Origin: a virus
IMG/VR virus record: IMGVR_UViG_3300013132_000164
Coordinates: 1 to 31,477 of that record
Length of the DNA: 31,477 bases
Direction: 5' to 3' (one strand)
Both the position numbers and the translations under genes were made by a program. The notes under the pieces are model-generated. The model searched no databases and was not told the origin of the DNA. It saw only the letters and a program-made list of their open reading frames with translations. Shown here piece after piece: positions 8,943 to 15,729 of this stretch. How positions within the stretch are numbered: position 1 is the stretch's first letter; every line of letters begins with the position of its first letter.

Positions 8943-9140
8943 ATGGCAGATAAAAAATTCTCTAAGCATTACGGTATGAAACCTGAAGTAGATAAAATAT
9001 TTACAGACTTGGAAGATTATCTAAATTATTGTAGAGATAATATGTTGAGATACGACGAACGTGATCTATACAAAACAGATCAATGGCGCAAGTTCGAAAA
9101 ACATCGCAATCGTATGCTCAAAGAAGCACAAAATGGCTAA
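8943..9140 (+). CDS. Small charged phage protein of unknown function (65 aa)
   Basis: A short, highly charged, mostly helical protein rich in Lys, Arg, Asp and Tyr (for example LYKTDQWRKFEKHRNRM near 43-59). No domain recognised. It starts 1 nt after the upstream stop and overlaps the glycosyltransferase start by 8 nt, which supports it as a real coupled gene. Confidence 0.65.
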   Translation: MADKKFSKHYGMKPEVDKIFTDLEDYLNYCRDNMLRYDERDLYKTDQWRKFEKHRNRMLKEAQNG

Positions 9141-10236
9141 GGTTTTTCTAATAGACCTAGAACCTGTAGAAACTAGGTACACTGCACAATGGAAAGTGCA
9201 TGTACCCGAATTACTTAAAAAGGCAGGACACGATGTTGCGATACTATCTGGCCCTAAAGATATTCCTAATTCAACCACTCCAGGTGCTTTTCTTAACTTT
9301 GGTGGCACAAATATCTATAAGTCTTTACAAGTTGAGGGCATGGGTAGGTTATTTTGCTCCGGATCAGTTAAGCCTGGTGATCATTTTTTGTTTACTGATG
9401 CTTGGCATCCTGGTATTATAAATCTCAAGTACATGAGCGAATTACTGGATATCCCAGTAATTACTCATGGGTTATGGCATGCTGGCAGTTATGATAACTA
9501 TGACTTTCTGGGTCGATTGGTTGGCCCTAAACCTTGGGTAAGACACGCTGAAAAAAGTTTTTTCTATTCTTTCGATCATAATTATTTTGCAACTGAATTT
9601 CATGTAAAGTTGTTTTTTGATGAGTTGTTGCACGATGGTTGCACTTCGGAAAATCCTTGGTATGCTGAAGAATGGGAAGATAGATACACTGACGACAATT
9701 GCAAAATTGTAAGATCAGGTTGGCCAATGGAATATATGCCAGCACTACTATCAGCATACGCTAATCGACATAAACGTGATTTGATTGTATTTCCTCACAG
9801 AATTGCACCAGAAAAGCAAGTAGAGATTTTTAGGGATTTACAAACATGTTTGCCCGAATTTGAATTTGTAGTTTGTCAAGATCGGGAACTGACTAAAGAT
9901 GAATATCACAGTATTCTATCTGAGGCAAAAATGGTTTTTAGTTGTAGTTTACAGGAGACATTGGGTATCGGTGCATATGAAGGTGCCCTATTAGATGCCA
10001 TGCCTATTGTACCAGACAGACTGAGTTATACTGAAATGTATCCGGAATGTTTCAAATATCCAAGTGCATGGACAGAAAACTGGGCTAGTTATATTCATTA
10101 CCGAGATTATCTTGTTAATCATATAAGAGTAATGATGAAACACTACGATTCATATCGTGGCCGAGTAAAAACTACAGCAGCAAATTTATCCAATAACTTC
10201 TTTTCAGCTAAACAACTTCTTGCTAACATTCGATAA
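9133..10236 (+). CDS. GT4-type glycosyltransferase (queuosine-mannosyltransferase-like pattern)
   Basis: The 367-aa protein has a two-domain GT-B layout. The C-terminal nucleotide-sugar half is clear: VFPHRIAPEKQ at 219-229, then VFSCSLQETLGIGAYEG at 268-284 containing the family E-x7-E, and MPIVPDRLSYTEMYP at 290-304. Recalled from memory, this order (PHR...K, then E..G..x..E, then P..L.Y.E..P) closely follows GTDC1/QTMAN, the GT4 enzyme that mannosylates queuosine in tRNA. No alignment was run. Close relatives also appear, again from memory, in marine T4-like phages. No signal peptide or membrane segment is seen, so it acts in the cytoplasm, on DNA or a small molecule. Its neighbours (two dehydrogenases, an aminotransferase, then folE) suggest a tailored sugar or a decorated base. 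The ATG follows GAAG; the longer upstream frame overlaps another gene. Confidence 0.85.
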   Translation: MAKVFLIDLEPVETRYTAQWKVHVPELLKKAGHDVAILSGPKDIPNSTTPGAFLNFGGTNIYKSLQVEGMGRLFCSGSVKPGDHFLFTDAWHPGIINLKYMSELLDIPVITHGLWHAGSYDNYDFLGRLVGPKPWVRHAEKSFFYSFDHNYFATEFHVKLFFDELLHDGCTSENPWYAEEWEDRYTDDNCKIVRSGWPMEYMPALLSAYANRHKRDLIVFPHRIAPEKQVEIFRDLQTCLPEFEFVVCQDRELTKDEYHSILSEAKMVFSCSLQETLGIGAYEGALLDAMPIVPDRLSYTEMYPECFKYPSAWTENWASYIHYRDYLVNHIRVMMKHYDSYRGRVKTTAANLSNNFFSAKQLLANIR

Positions 10237-10813
10237 AATTTTTGAATTCGAGCAGCAATTAGCTCGATTTACAGGGGCACCTTATGCAATAATGACGGAC
10301 TGTTGCACCCATGCAATAGAACTTTGCTTACGATATGAGCATGTTCATTATTGCGAATTTACAGCATTCACTTATCTAAGTATTCCAATGACTATGCATA
10401 AGTTAGGAATAACTTATAGATTAGTGCCAGAATATTGGACGGGTGAATATAAGTTTCATACTACAAATATTTGGGATAGTGCTCGGCGGTTAGAATCAAA
10501 TATGTATCGCCAAGGAATGATGCAGTGTCTAAGTTTTGGATGGGACAAACCTTTGGCAATTGGCCGCGGTGGTGCTATATTACTGGATAATGAACAAGAT
10601 TATAATTCATTGATTCGCATGCGTTATGACGGTAGAGATTTGTCTGTCAGTCCATGGGTAGATCAAAAAGAATTCTATGTTGGATATCATTATAAACCTA
10701 CGCCCGAAGAAGCTGCGCAAGGGATCGAATTATTGAACAAATTACGTATTGACAAACCTACACCAAAAAAAGTACAATATCCTGACCTTAGACAAATTAC
10801 AATCAAAGATTAA
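10220..10813 (+). CDS. Short DegT/DnrJ/EryC1-type PLP aminotransferase
   Basis: At 197 aa this is about half the usual 370-400 aa, but the fold-type I core is readable: ARFTGAPYAIMTDCCTHAIE at 15-34 (family GvkyavavsSGTaAL), IWDSARRLE at 84-92 (EDaAHa, giving the PLP-pyridine Asp86), and LSFGWDKPLAIGRGG at 104-118 (SFxxxKxxxxGxGG, giving the Schiff-base Lys110). The end retains the block leading to AAQGIELLNKL. The large C-terminal domain is mostly missing. These enzymes aminate keto-sugars or keto-cyclitols. The start is uncertain: TTG at 10220 is the only start that keeps the N-terminal helix, and it overlaps the glycosyltransferase end by 17 nt. There is no strong ribosome site. It may be active as a minimal form or be a degraded remnant; the intact motifs favour function. 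Confidence 0.75.
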   Translation: MLTFDKIFEFEQQLARFTGAPYAIMTDCCTHAIELCLRYEHVHYCEFTAFTYLSIPMTMHKLGITYRLVPEYWTGEYKFHTTNIWDSARRLESNMYRQGMMQCLSFGWDKPLAIGRGGAILLDNEQDYNSLIRMRYDGRDLSVSPWVDQKEFYVGYHYKPTPEEAAQGIELLNKLRIDKPTPKKVQYPDLRQITIKD

Positions 10814-10815
10814 AT

Positions 10816-11508
10816 ATGGCAGAAAAAACTTTAGCACAAGCAATTCGTGAACGTATGAAAAATAATGGGAAAAGATTCTGGGCTGGAGACAACATTAGTG
10901 GCTACATTGCTCCGTCGGATAAAGAACATTTAATCCAAGAAGCTACTACAGCTTTCGAATCTGTATTAGACGCTTTACTAATTGACAGAGAAACAGATCC
11001 CAATAGTCGAGGAACTGCACGTAGATTAGCAAAAATGTACTTTAATGAGATTATGGCAGGAAGATATGATCCTGCTCCTGATTGTACAGCATTCCCTAAT
11101 GACACAGAAGATCGTTACGAAGGTATGCTTGTTGTTCGCAGCGAGCTTCGCAGTATGTGTAGCCATCATCATCAACCCGTTACTGGTGTTGCTTATATTG
11201 GCATTATTGCTGCTCAAAAACTTATCGGACTTTCTAAGTACACAAGGATCGCACAATGGTGTGCAAGACGTGGTACTCTCCAGGAGGAACTTTGTAATGA
11301 TATTGCTCGGGAAATAGGTCTTGCAACTGGTGCAAAAGACATTGGCGTCTACATTGAGGCTCAACATGGGTGTTGCCTTAATAGAGGAATTATGGCACAT
11401 AGTTCTCTAACGCAGACCACTGTGTTAAAAGGTGCGTTTAAAGAAGATAAAGGAACTAAGAAAGAGTTTTTTGATAATATTCTTCTTCAGTCAAGAAATG
11501 GAAATTAA
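10816..11508 (+). CDS. folE: GTP cyclohydrolase I (first step of 7-deazaguanine synthesis)
   Basis: The enzyme converts GTP to dihydroneopterin triphosphate. The 230-aa protein contains the zinc ligands Cys115 and His118 in MCSHHHQP (114-121) and Cys186 in HGCCLNRG (184-191), plus GLSKYTRIAQWCARR at 138-152, which is typical of the FolE core. The ATG follows the aminotransferase stop by 2 nt. In phages this gene usually feeds the QueD/QueE pathway rather than folate, and both partners lie downstream. The last codons are unusual: they overlap, in antisense, the 3' end of an HNH endonuclease gene, and a second copy of the folE end (12154-12209) lies on the far side of that gene. The current C-terminus, after KKEFFDNI, therefore probably arrived with the mobile element. 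Confidence 0.96.
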   Translation: MAEKTLAQAIRERMKNNGKRFWAGDNISGYIAPSDKEHLIQEATTAFESVLDALLIDRETDPNSRGTARRLAKMYFNEIMAGRYDPAPDCTAFPNDTEDRYEGMLVVRSELRSMCSHHHQPVTGVAYIGIIAAQKLIGLSKYTRIAQWCARRGTLQEELCNDIAREIGLATGAKDIGVYIEAQHGCCLNRGIMAHSSLTQTTVLKGAFKEDKGTKKEFFDNILLQSRNGN

Positions 11509-12088
11509 ATCTTTTCTTGAATAGATAAGGAGTAGTGTTAAAATGTCGTGATACGGCTCCTAGAGTAGGAAAGACTAAATCCTCCACTACTATAGGACGA
11601 ACATTGGGATTGTTGTTATTTAAACTCATACGCTGTCGTTGTTCAGGTCGTTTCATAGGATTGTGTTCAATCATCCGTTGTCGAACTTGTTCAACAATTT
11701 CTGGAGTAGAGAATATATTGTCTTTACCTCGTTTGTAAGAGCCCTTAGATTTACGAGTGTTAGACATTTTAACATAAGATTCAGGGGTACAGTATATTTG
11801 AGGCGTAGGAAGGTGCGAAGTATCGTAGTGTTTATTAAACAGTTTATAGGCATACATCATTTTATATTTGTTTATTCCGATGGTCATTCCTATCAATAAA
11901 CGATGGCAAACTCTATGTTCCTTGTAAGTCAGAACAGCAAGATTATCAGTAGAATCAGTTCCGCCAAAACAGCGTGGAATAATATGATGAGTCTGAAATC
12001 CGTCGTGCCGTTTTTTAAGATGATTACGCTCAAGAGCAATGTTGATTATTCTGTAATAAACTTTAGTGTATTTGTTATCTAAGAACAT
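11456..12088 (-). CDS. HNH homing endonuclease inserted at the folE 3' end
   Basis: One of only two clear genes on the - strand. The 210-aa protein has an HNH motif, HHIIPRCFGGTDSTDNLAVL, followed by a further His in EHRVCH. A C-terminal block (VVEDLVFPTLGAVSRHFN) resembles the NUMOD1/IENR DNA-binding helix of homing endonucleases. I chose the internal Met (AGGA, 8 nt upstream of the ATG) over the Met 15 codons earlier, because a late-type promoter box overlaps that earlier start. The 3' end overlaps folE by 53 bp in antisense. Free-standing endonucleases of this kind cut a cognate gene lacking the insertion and spread by recombination. Confidence 0.88.
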   Translation of the reverse strand: MFLDNKYTKVYYRIINIALERNHLKKRHDGFQTHHIIPRCFGGTDSTDNLAVLTYKEHRVCHRLLIGMTIGINKYKMMYAYKLFNKHYDTSHLPTPQIYCTPESYVKMSNTRKSKGSYKRGKDNIFSTPEIVEQVRQRMIEHNPMKRPEQRQRMSLNNNNPNVRPIVVEDLVFPTLGAVSRHFNTTPYLFKKRFNFHFLTEEEYYQKTLS

Positions 12089-12123
12089 TGACTTATTCCT
12101 ATGTAATGTGTTAAACTCAACTA

Positions 12124-12131
12124 TATTTATC
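12124..12131 (-). promoter_or_regulatory. Late-type promoter box of the HNH endonuclease
   Basis: GATAAATA reads on the - strand, one base from the T4 late consensus TATAAATA, about 36 nt before the chosen start codon. Its position and direction fit late expression of the endonuclease. Confidence 0.5.
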
Positions 12132-12153
12132 AAAATGGATGCTGTGACAAATG

Positions 12154-12209
12154 ACTAGAAAGAATTTTTTGACAACATCAAACTTCAACAGGACTGGGCT
12201 CCGAGGTAA
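12154..12209 (+). pseudogene. Displaced original 3' end of folE
   Basis: Read in the frame starting at 12159, this stretch encodes KEFFDNIKLQQDWAPR and a TAA stop. The first nine residues match the current FolE C-terminus (KEFFDNILLQ) except for one Lys/Leu change, and at DNA level most differences are at third codon positions. A one-base loss before the repeat puts a TAG in front, so it cannot be read through from upstream. It appears to be the old end of folE, separated from the gene by the HNH cassette. Its last bases (CCGAGG) supply the ribosome site of the next gene, which may be why it was kept. Confidence 0.8.
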
Positions 12210-12211
12210 TT

Positions 12212-12508
12212 ATGGCACGTAAAAAGAAATCAGAACAAGAAATTATCGTAGAAGTATCCAAACTCAGAGCCGAAGAAACTTTGACTGCAACAGATTGGCC
12301 TATAGTAACCAAAGGCAGTCATCTTACAATTACAGAACACGGAAATGGACGAATTGATATGACGTGGGATTGGGACCAACTTAACAAGGAAATTAACGAT
12401 GCAATACTCCAACACAGCAAGTCAAGCAAAGATACGGTCAGTAAAACCAGTAACAAGACCAGTACCAAGTCAAATGGAAGGAAAGGCAAAAAAAATGAGT
12501 TGGTTTGA
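12212..12508 (+). CDS. Conserved small phage protein, basic C-terminus (98 aa)
   Basis: The first 70 residues look folded (ETLTATDWPIVTKGSHLTI and a WDWDQLNKEI helix) and the last 30 are a Ser/Thr/Lys-rich low-complexity tail. No named domain; similar short proteins are common in marine T4-like phages, from memory. The ribosome site GAGG lies in the folE remnant. The 3' end overlaps the next gene by 14 nt. Confidence 0.7.
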   Translation: MARKKKSEQEIIVEVSKLRAEETLTATDWPIVTKGSHLTITEHGNGRIDMTWDWDQLNKEINDAILQHSKSSKDTVSKTSNKTSTKSNGRKGKKNELV

Positions 12509-12779
12509 TCGTTGGTTATGGAAGAGAGTACAACGTGCTCGAGATATGGCTGAAGTAGCTGAACCCGTTGCTATGCTGGGCGGTCCTTCAGAAGACGTTG
12601 AAACACATAACACAATTAGATTTCATATTACTCCTGCACGAGGGGGGTCAGTTGTTATTGCTTCACGGTATGATCAAAGAAAAGATCATAACGAAAGAAC
12701 AGTATACGTAATTGATGAAAATATGGACATCGGCCAACGTGTTTCAGAAATTGTAACTATGGAAATGTATAGGTCCTAA
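12495..12779 (+). CDS. Small phage protein of unknown function (94 aa)
   Basis: Starts MSWFDRWLWKRVQRARDMAE, an amphipathic basic helix, followed by a beta-rich part (TIRFHITPARGGSVVIASRY). No domain recognised. The ATG was chosen because AAGG stands at a proper distance and the upstream extension lies within the preceding gene in another frame. It may bind nucleic acid or a membrane surface through the first helix, but this is a guess from composition. Confidence 0.7.
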   Translation: MSWFDRWLWKRVQRARDMAEVAEPVAMLGGPSEDVETHNTIRFHITPARGGSVVIASRYDQRKDHNERTVYVIDENMDIGQRVSEIVTMEMYRS

Positions 12780-12780
12780 A

Positions 12781-13101
12781 ATGATACCGTTACCGCCGGG
12801 CTGTTCAGTTAACTATGCTATTACCATAGACTTGTCTGAATTAATCACAGAAATGGTTGAATGGTATAAAATGATAGGTGGTATAATAACAGAAAAACAA
12901 TATTGGACTAGAAATAAAGAAATAACAGTACAATATGTCCAATACGGTAAAAGTAAACCCTGCCACCGTAGACAAGATGGTACCACAGGTGTTAGACTAC
13001 ACTTTCACGGCAATGATGCCAGTGTTGCAAGTATGTTCATTATTAAATTTTTGGACTACGTAGAACAAACAAATCTAAATACTCATATGGAAACAGTATG
13101 A
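12781..13101 (+). CDS. Small phage protein of unknown function (106 aa)
   Basis: No family recognised. Mixed alpha/beta sequence with an aromatic helix (ITEMVEWYKMIGGI) and a His/Arg-rich middle (KPCHRRQDGTTGVRLHFHG). It begins 1 nt after the upstream stop and overlaps the next ATG by 4 nt. Confidence 0.7.
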   Translation: MIPLPPGCSVNYAITIDLSELITEMVEWYKMIGGIITEKQYWTRNKEITVQYVQYGKSKPCHRRQDGTTGVRLHFHGNDASVASMFIIKFLDYVEQTNLNTHMETV

Positions 13102-13592
13102 ATTACATTAATATTACGGAACAAGACCACACTAATTTAGTAGCAGATATTGTAAGACAAATTACTAATTCAGGTTGGCGACCCGATTATGTAGTAGGTA
13201 TTACTAGGGGCGGTTTACCTGCCGCAGTTAAAATCAGTCATTATTTTGACCTAAGAATGGAAGCGTTAAAAGTTAGTTTACGCGATGAAGAAAATTCTTG
13301 TGAAAGCAATCTTTGGATGGCCGAAGATGCATACGAAGGTAAAAACATTCTTGTAGTCGACGACATCAATGATTCAGGTGCCACAATTAACTGGATTATG
13401 ACAGATTGGCCATCAGGGTGTCATCCTTTCGACGAACGTTGGGTGTCAGTATGGAACAACAATGTAAGATTTGCAGTTCTGGTAGACAACACCGCCAGTG
13501 CTTGTAAATTGAAAATGGATTACGTAGGTCGTGAAATTACTAAACAAAAAGACGACTGGATTGTTTTTCCCTATGAATCTTGGTGGCGATAA
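13098..13592 (+). CDS. Type I phosphoribosyltransferase (xanthine/guanine PRT-like)
   Basis: The 164-aa protein has the PRPP-binding signature VVDDINDSGATI at 86-97 and the loop VGITRGGLPAAV at 33-44. The C-terminal YVGREI and DDWIVFPYE blocks resemble bacterial Gpt-type guanine/xanthine/hypoxanthine phosphoribosyltransferases. These join a free purine base to PRPP to give the nucleotide. In a phage that exchanges guanine out of its DNA, it could recycle the guanine that is set free. That role is inference; base specificity cannot be read from the sequence. It starts by ATGA overlap and ends 2 nt before the next ATG. Confidence 0.85.
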   Translation: MNYINITEQDHTNLVADIVRQITNSGWRPDYVVGITRGGLPAAVKISHYFDLRMEALKVSLRDEENSCESNLWMAEDAYEGKNILVVDDINDSGATINWIMTDWPSGCHPFDERWVSVWNNNVRFAVLVDNTASACKLKMDYVGREITKQKDDWIVFPYESWWR

Positions 13593-13594
13593 AA

Positions 13595-14146
13595 ATGCGT
13601 TTCGAAGATATTAATCAATATAATCTGCCAATATATACAATCATATGTGCTAATCTTAACTCTCCTCGTGATATCATTGATTTTTTTACTAAAAAAAGAA
13701 TTGACCGTTATATCTACGAAATTTCAATTGTTTTCAATGGTAAATTAATTACAATAAAATTCGGAATGAGTGCAGATAATGGAAGAGACTTTGGCGATAG
13801 AACATATCGCCAAATGGCACACTTAAAATCATGGGGGGCCCAAAGAATTTTAGGGTCAAGCGGAGCTGACTTTGTGGTAGTTAACGACTTATGGAGAGTA
13901 AAATATAATTGTGATATAGATCATAAACTTTGTTTAATTAAAATTTGGGATCTGACTAATTACCCCTTTAAAACATTAGATCCGCGAGAAGAAATATTGG
14001 CATTCGAAGAAATTATGATCTGGAATTACGAAAATACCTTCGGTGAAAAACCCATTGGAAATCTACTAGAAAAATATTCTCACAAAGATAAAGCTATAAT
14101 TGAAAAGCTTACTTTGCAACGTATATTCGATGGTCTAGTAGACTAA
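13595..14146 (+). CDS. Phage protein of unknown function, faint GIY-YIG-like pattern (183 aa)
   Basis: No firm family. The middle (ITIKFGMSADNGRDFGDRTY, then RQMAHLKSWG and LGSSGADF) recalls the Y-K-x-G-x and R-x3-Q pattern of GIY-YIG nucleases, but the N-terminal GIY tripeptide is not obvious. Low-confidence guess: a nuclease-like domain. The ATG 2 nt after the upstream stop was chosen; the longer frame starts inside that gene. It ends the co-directional run before an 85-nt gap. Confidence 0.6.
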   Translation: MRFEDINQYNLPIYTIICANLNSPRDIIDFFTKKRIDRYIYEISIVFNGKLITIKFGMSADNGRDFGDRTYRQMAHLKSWGAQRILGSSGADFVVVNDLWRVKYNCDIDHKLCLIKIWDLTNYPFKTLDPREEILAFEEIMIWNYENTFGEKPIGNLLEKYSHKDKAIIEKLTLQRIFDGLVD

Positions 14147-14153
14147 CTAAATA
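14146..14153 (+). promoter_or_regulatory. Late-type promoter box upstream of queD
   Basis: ACTAAATA followed by TACTTTTATAG, at the beginning of the 85-nt gap before queD. The sequence fits the CTAAATA late motif known from marine T4-like phages. It is the only candidate in this gap. Confidence 0.4.
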
Positions 14154-14231
14154 TACTTTTATAGTGGACTCAGACTTTCATCCCACTCAAAATATTCTGC
14201 AGGTCATCAAACTTACTCAAAGAGGCAAGAG

Positions 14232-14816
14232 ATGGCAATAAAAATTAAAGCAACAAAAGTTTTTAAATATCTACCTTGCGGTCATGCTCAATATTTTGAT
14301 ATTGATCAAGACGGTAGTCCAGGTAACTGTGCAAGCATTCACGGATATGATCGCGAAGTTGAGTTTACCTTTGCAGGAAACATTGATAATCATGGCTGGA
14401 TTATTCCATTTGGCGAACTTGGTCCAGTTAAAAAATTTTTAGAGTATTATTTTGATCATGTAACGGTGCTGCCAGCAGACGATCCTAGACTAGGACAAAT
14501 TACAGAAGAACTTATAGTACCTGGCGGATTACTAGGCACACTTCGCGTACTGCCTAGTGGTGTATCAATGGAAATGAGTTCTGTGTTTATTTGGGAGCAT
14601 GTAAATTATTATATCTATAAAGTCACTAATGGACGATGCTATGTAGAACGTGTTAGAGTTTATGAACACAATCGAAACGACGCTATGTGTGAAGTTGATG
14701 AAATAACAGCTAAAAAAGATGCCCAGCGTAAGATGTTACAAAATGTTGTACTTCCGATGAAACCCAGATGGGACTGGGAGTCACCAAAAGATCTTGTTAG
14801 CCGATTAGAAAATTAA
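14232..14816 (+). CDS. queD: QueD-like 6-carboxytetrahydropterin synthase with altered zinc site
   Basis: QueD turns dihydroneopterin triphosphate, the FolE product, into 6-carboxy-tetrahydropterin, the QueE substrate. The family pattern is visible: CGHAQYFD at 16-23, NCASIHGYDREV at 32-43 (catalytic Cys33 and zinc-ligand His37), the strand plus IIPFGELGPVKKFLEYYFDH at 57-76 (family Gmv.DF..lK......DH, giving Asp75 and His76), and a late Glu in VYEHNRNDAM. The usual HGH motif reads HGY here, so one zinc-binding His is replaced by Tyr39. At 194 aa it is longer than the typical 120-150 aa. Position between FolE and QueE genes supports the call. The gene is preceded by GAGG and by a late-type box, and is followed at once by a convergent homing endonuclease. 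Confidence 0.82.
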   Translation: MAIKIKATKVFKYLPCGHAQYFDIDQDGSPGNCASIHGYDREVEFTFAGNIDNHGWIIPFGELGPVKKFLEYYFDHVTVLPADDPRLGQITEELIVPGGLLGTLRVLPSGVSMEMSSVFIWEHVNYYIYKVTNGRCYVERVRVYEHNRNDAMCEVDEITAKKDAQRKMLQNVVLPMKPRWDWESPKDLVSRLEN

Positions 14817-14836
14817 GCGAGAAGTGTAAATTAGTT

Positions 14837-15538
14837 TTACAAAGATAACAATTTCTTACAATTAGTATGATGCCATCTTTTATAATTACCCGATGATAGA
14901 TTATTTTTACCACATACTTCACAAATCTTATTTTTAGTGTTTAGCATTTCGGCAGCTTTTTTATTCTGTCCAACTTGTAATTTTCTAGCTATAGATATAC
15001 GCAATGCTGTTTCAGTCCCTTTTAATTTAACACCATACCTAGGATTACGTTCTCCCTGAGAATGTTTCTTTACCTTAAATGTTTCTTTACGTTTTAACAT
15101 TGCAGATTCAGAAGTAAAATTTTTAATACCATTCTGTCGTAATTTTTCTTTAAATTCCGGATCTTCTTCTTTATGACGCATTCTAGAAATATAGCTTAAT
15201 TTGGCTGCTTTTGCACCGCCCGAGCACTCGGGGGCAATAGATTTGTTATCAGTTTTATTAAGCCAATCGTTGTTTTTAACCGCGTCTACTTTTTTAAGAT
15301 AACTGGTTTCGAATTCTCTGCATTCAACTACAGAAGAAAAAACTCTATGTATAACTATATAATCTGGGGGACCGTGTTCTTTCCAAAATTGTTTTACATA
15401 TTTAGAAGAAGTCTTATATTTTCCTAATAGAATGTTTATTGGTGATGCCTTTTTACCATACTGACATCCGTAATATTTTTTATTATATATTTTCCAGAAA
15501 AGGAAATAGGTGTATGGTTGTTGATTATAAATATTCAT
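14837..15538 (-). CDS. GIY-YIG homing endonuclease behind queD
   Basis: The 233-aa protein begins with a GIY-YIG-type domain: YTYFLFWKIYNKKYYGCQYG at 9-28, with the second half YYG in place of YIG, and Glu residues in VECREFETSYLKK (71-83) where the catalytic Glu is expected. A NUMOD3-like motif, GERNPRYG, follows in the C-terminal half. The end is a probable zinc finger (CEVCG...HHTNC). The gene is convergent to queD and ends 20 nt past it. It has its own ribosome site (AAGGA) and an upstream late box on the - strand. Confidence 0.85.
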   Translation of the reverse strand: MNIYNQQPYTYFLFWKIYNKKYYGCQYGKKASPINILLGKYKTSSKYVKQFWKEHGPPDYIVIHRVFSSVVECREFETSYLKKVDAVKNNDWLNKTDNKSIAPECSGGAKAAKLSYISRMRHKEEDPEFKEKLRQNGIKNFTSESAMLKRKETFKVKKHSQGERNPRYGVKLKGTETALRISIARKLQVGQNKKAAEMLNTKNKICEVCGKNNLSSGNYKRWHHTNCKKLLSL

Positions 15539-15599
15539 GCTGTGATTCCTTATTAATCATAGAGTAGTTGGGATTGTCGAGATCCGCGAACTACATTTT

Positions 15600-15607
15600 T
15601 ATTTATC
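15600..15607 (-). promoter_or_regulatory. Late-type promoter box of the GIY-YIG endonuclease
   Basis: GATAAATA on the - strand, identical to the box before the HNH endonuclease, 62 nt upstream of the start codon. Confidence 0.45.
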
Positions 15608-15619
15608 TTTTCTAAATTA

Positions 15620-15648
15620 TTGACTTTTGCCGAAAATGATTGTATTGT
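15620..15648 (+). promoter_or_regulatory. Sigma70-type promoter for yhhQ
   Basis: TTGACT, a 17-nt spacer and TATTGT, in the 191-nt intergenic region between the divergent GIY-YIG gene and yhhQ. It leaves a leader of about 75 nt. No riboswitch-like fold was recognised in the leader. Confidence 0.6.
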
Positions 15649-15729
15649 TTTGGAAAATAAAGGATTATTGCATTCAGGGAAGGGCATCGTGAGTGGTGCG
15701 AAGATTTGTTTAATTAAAAAGGAGAAAAA

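Noticed and set aside
15668-15715. Possible displaced end of queD downstream of the GIY-YIG gene (frame ending EWCEDLFN-stop)
   Set aside because: Only a few residues resemble the QueD end (W, DL, N-stop); too weak compared with the clear folE case.
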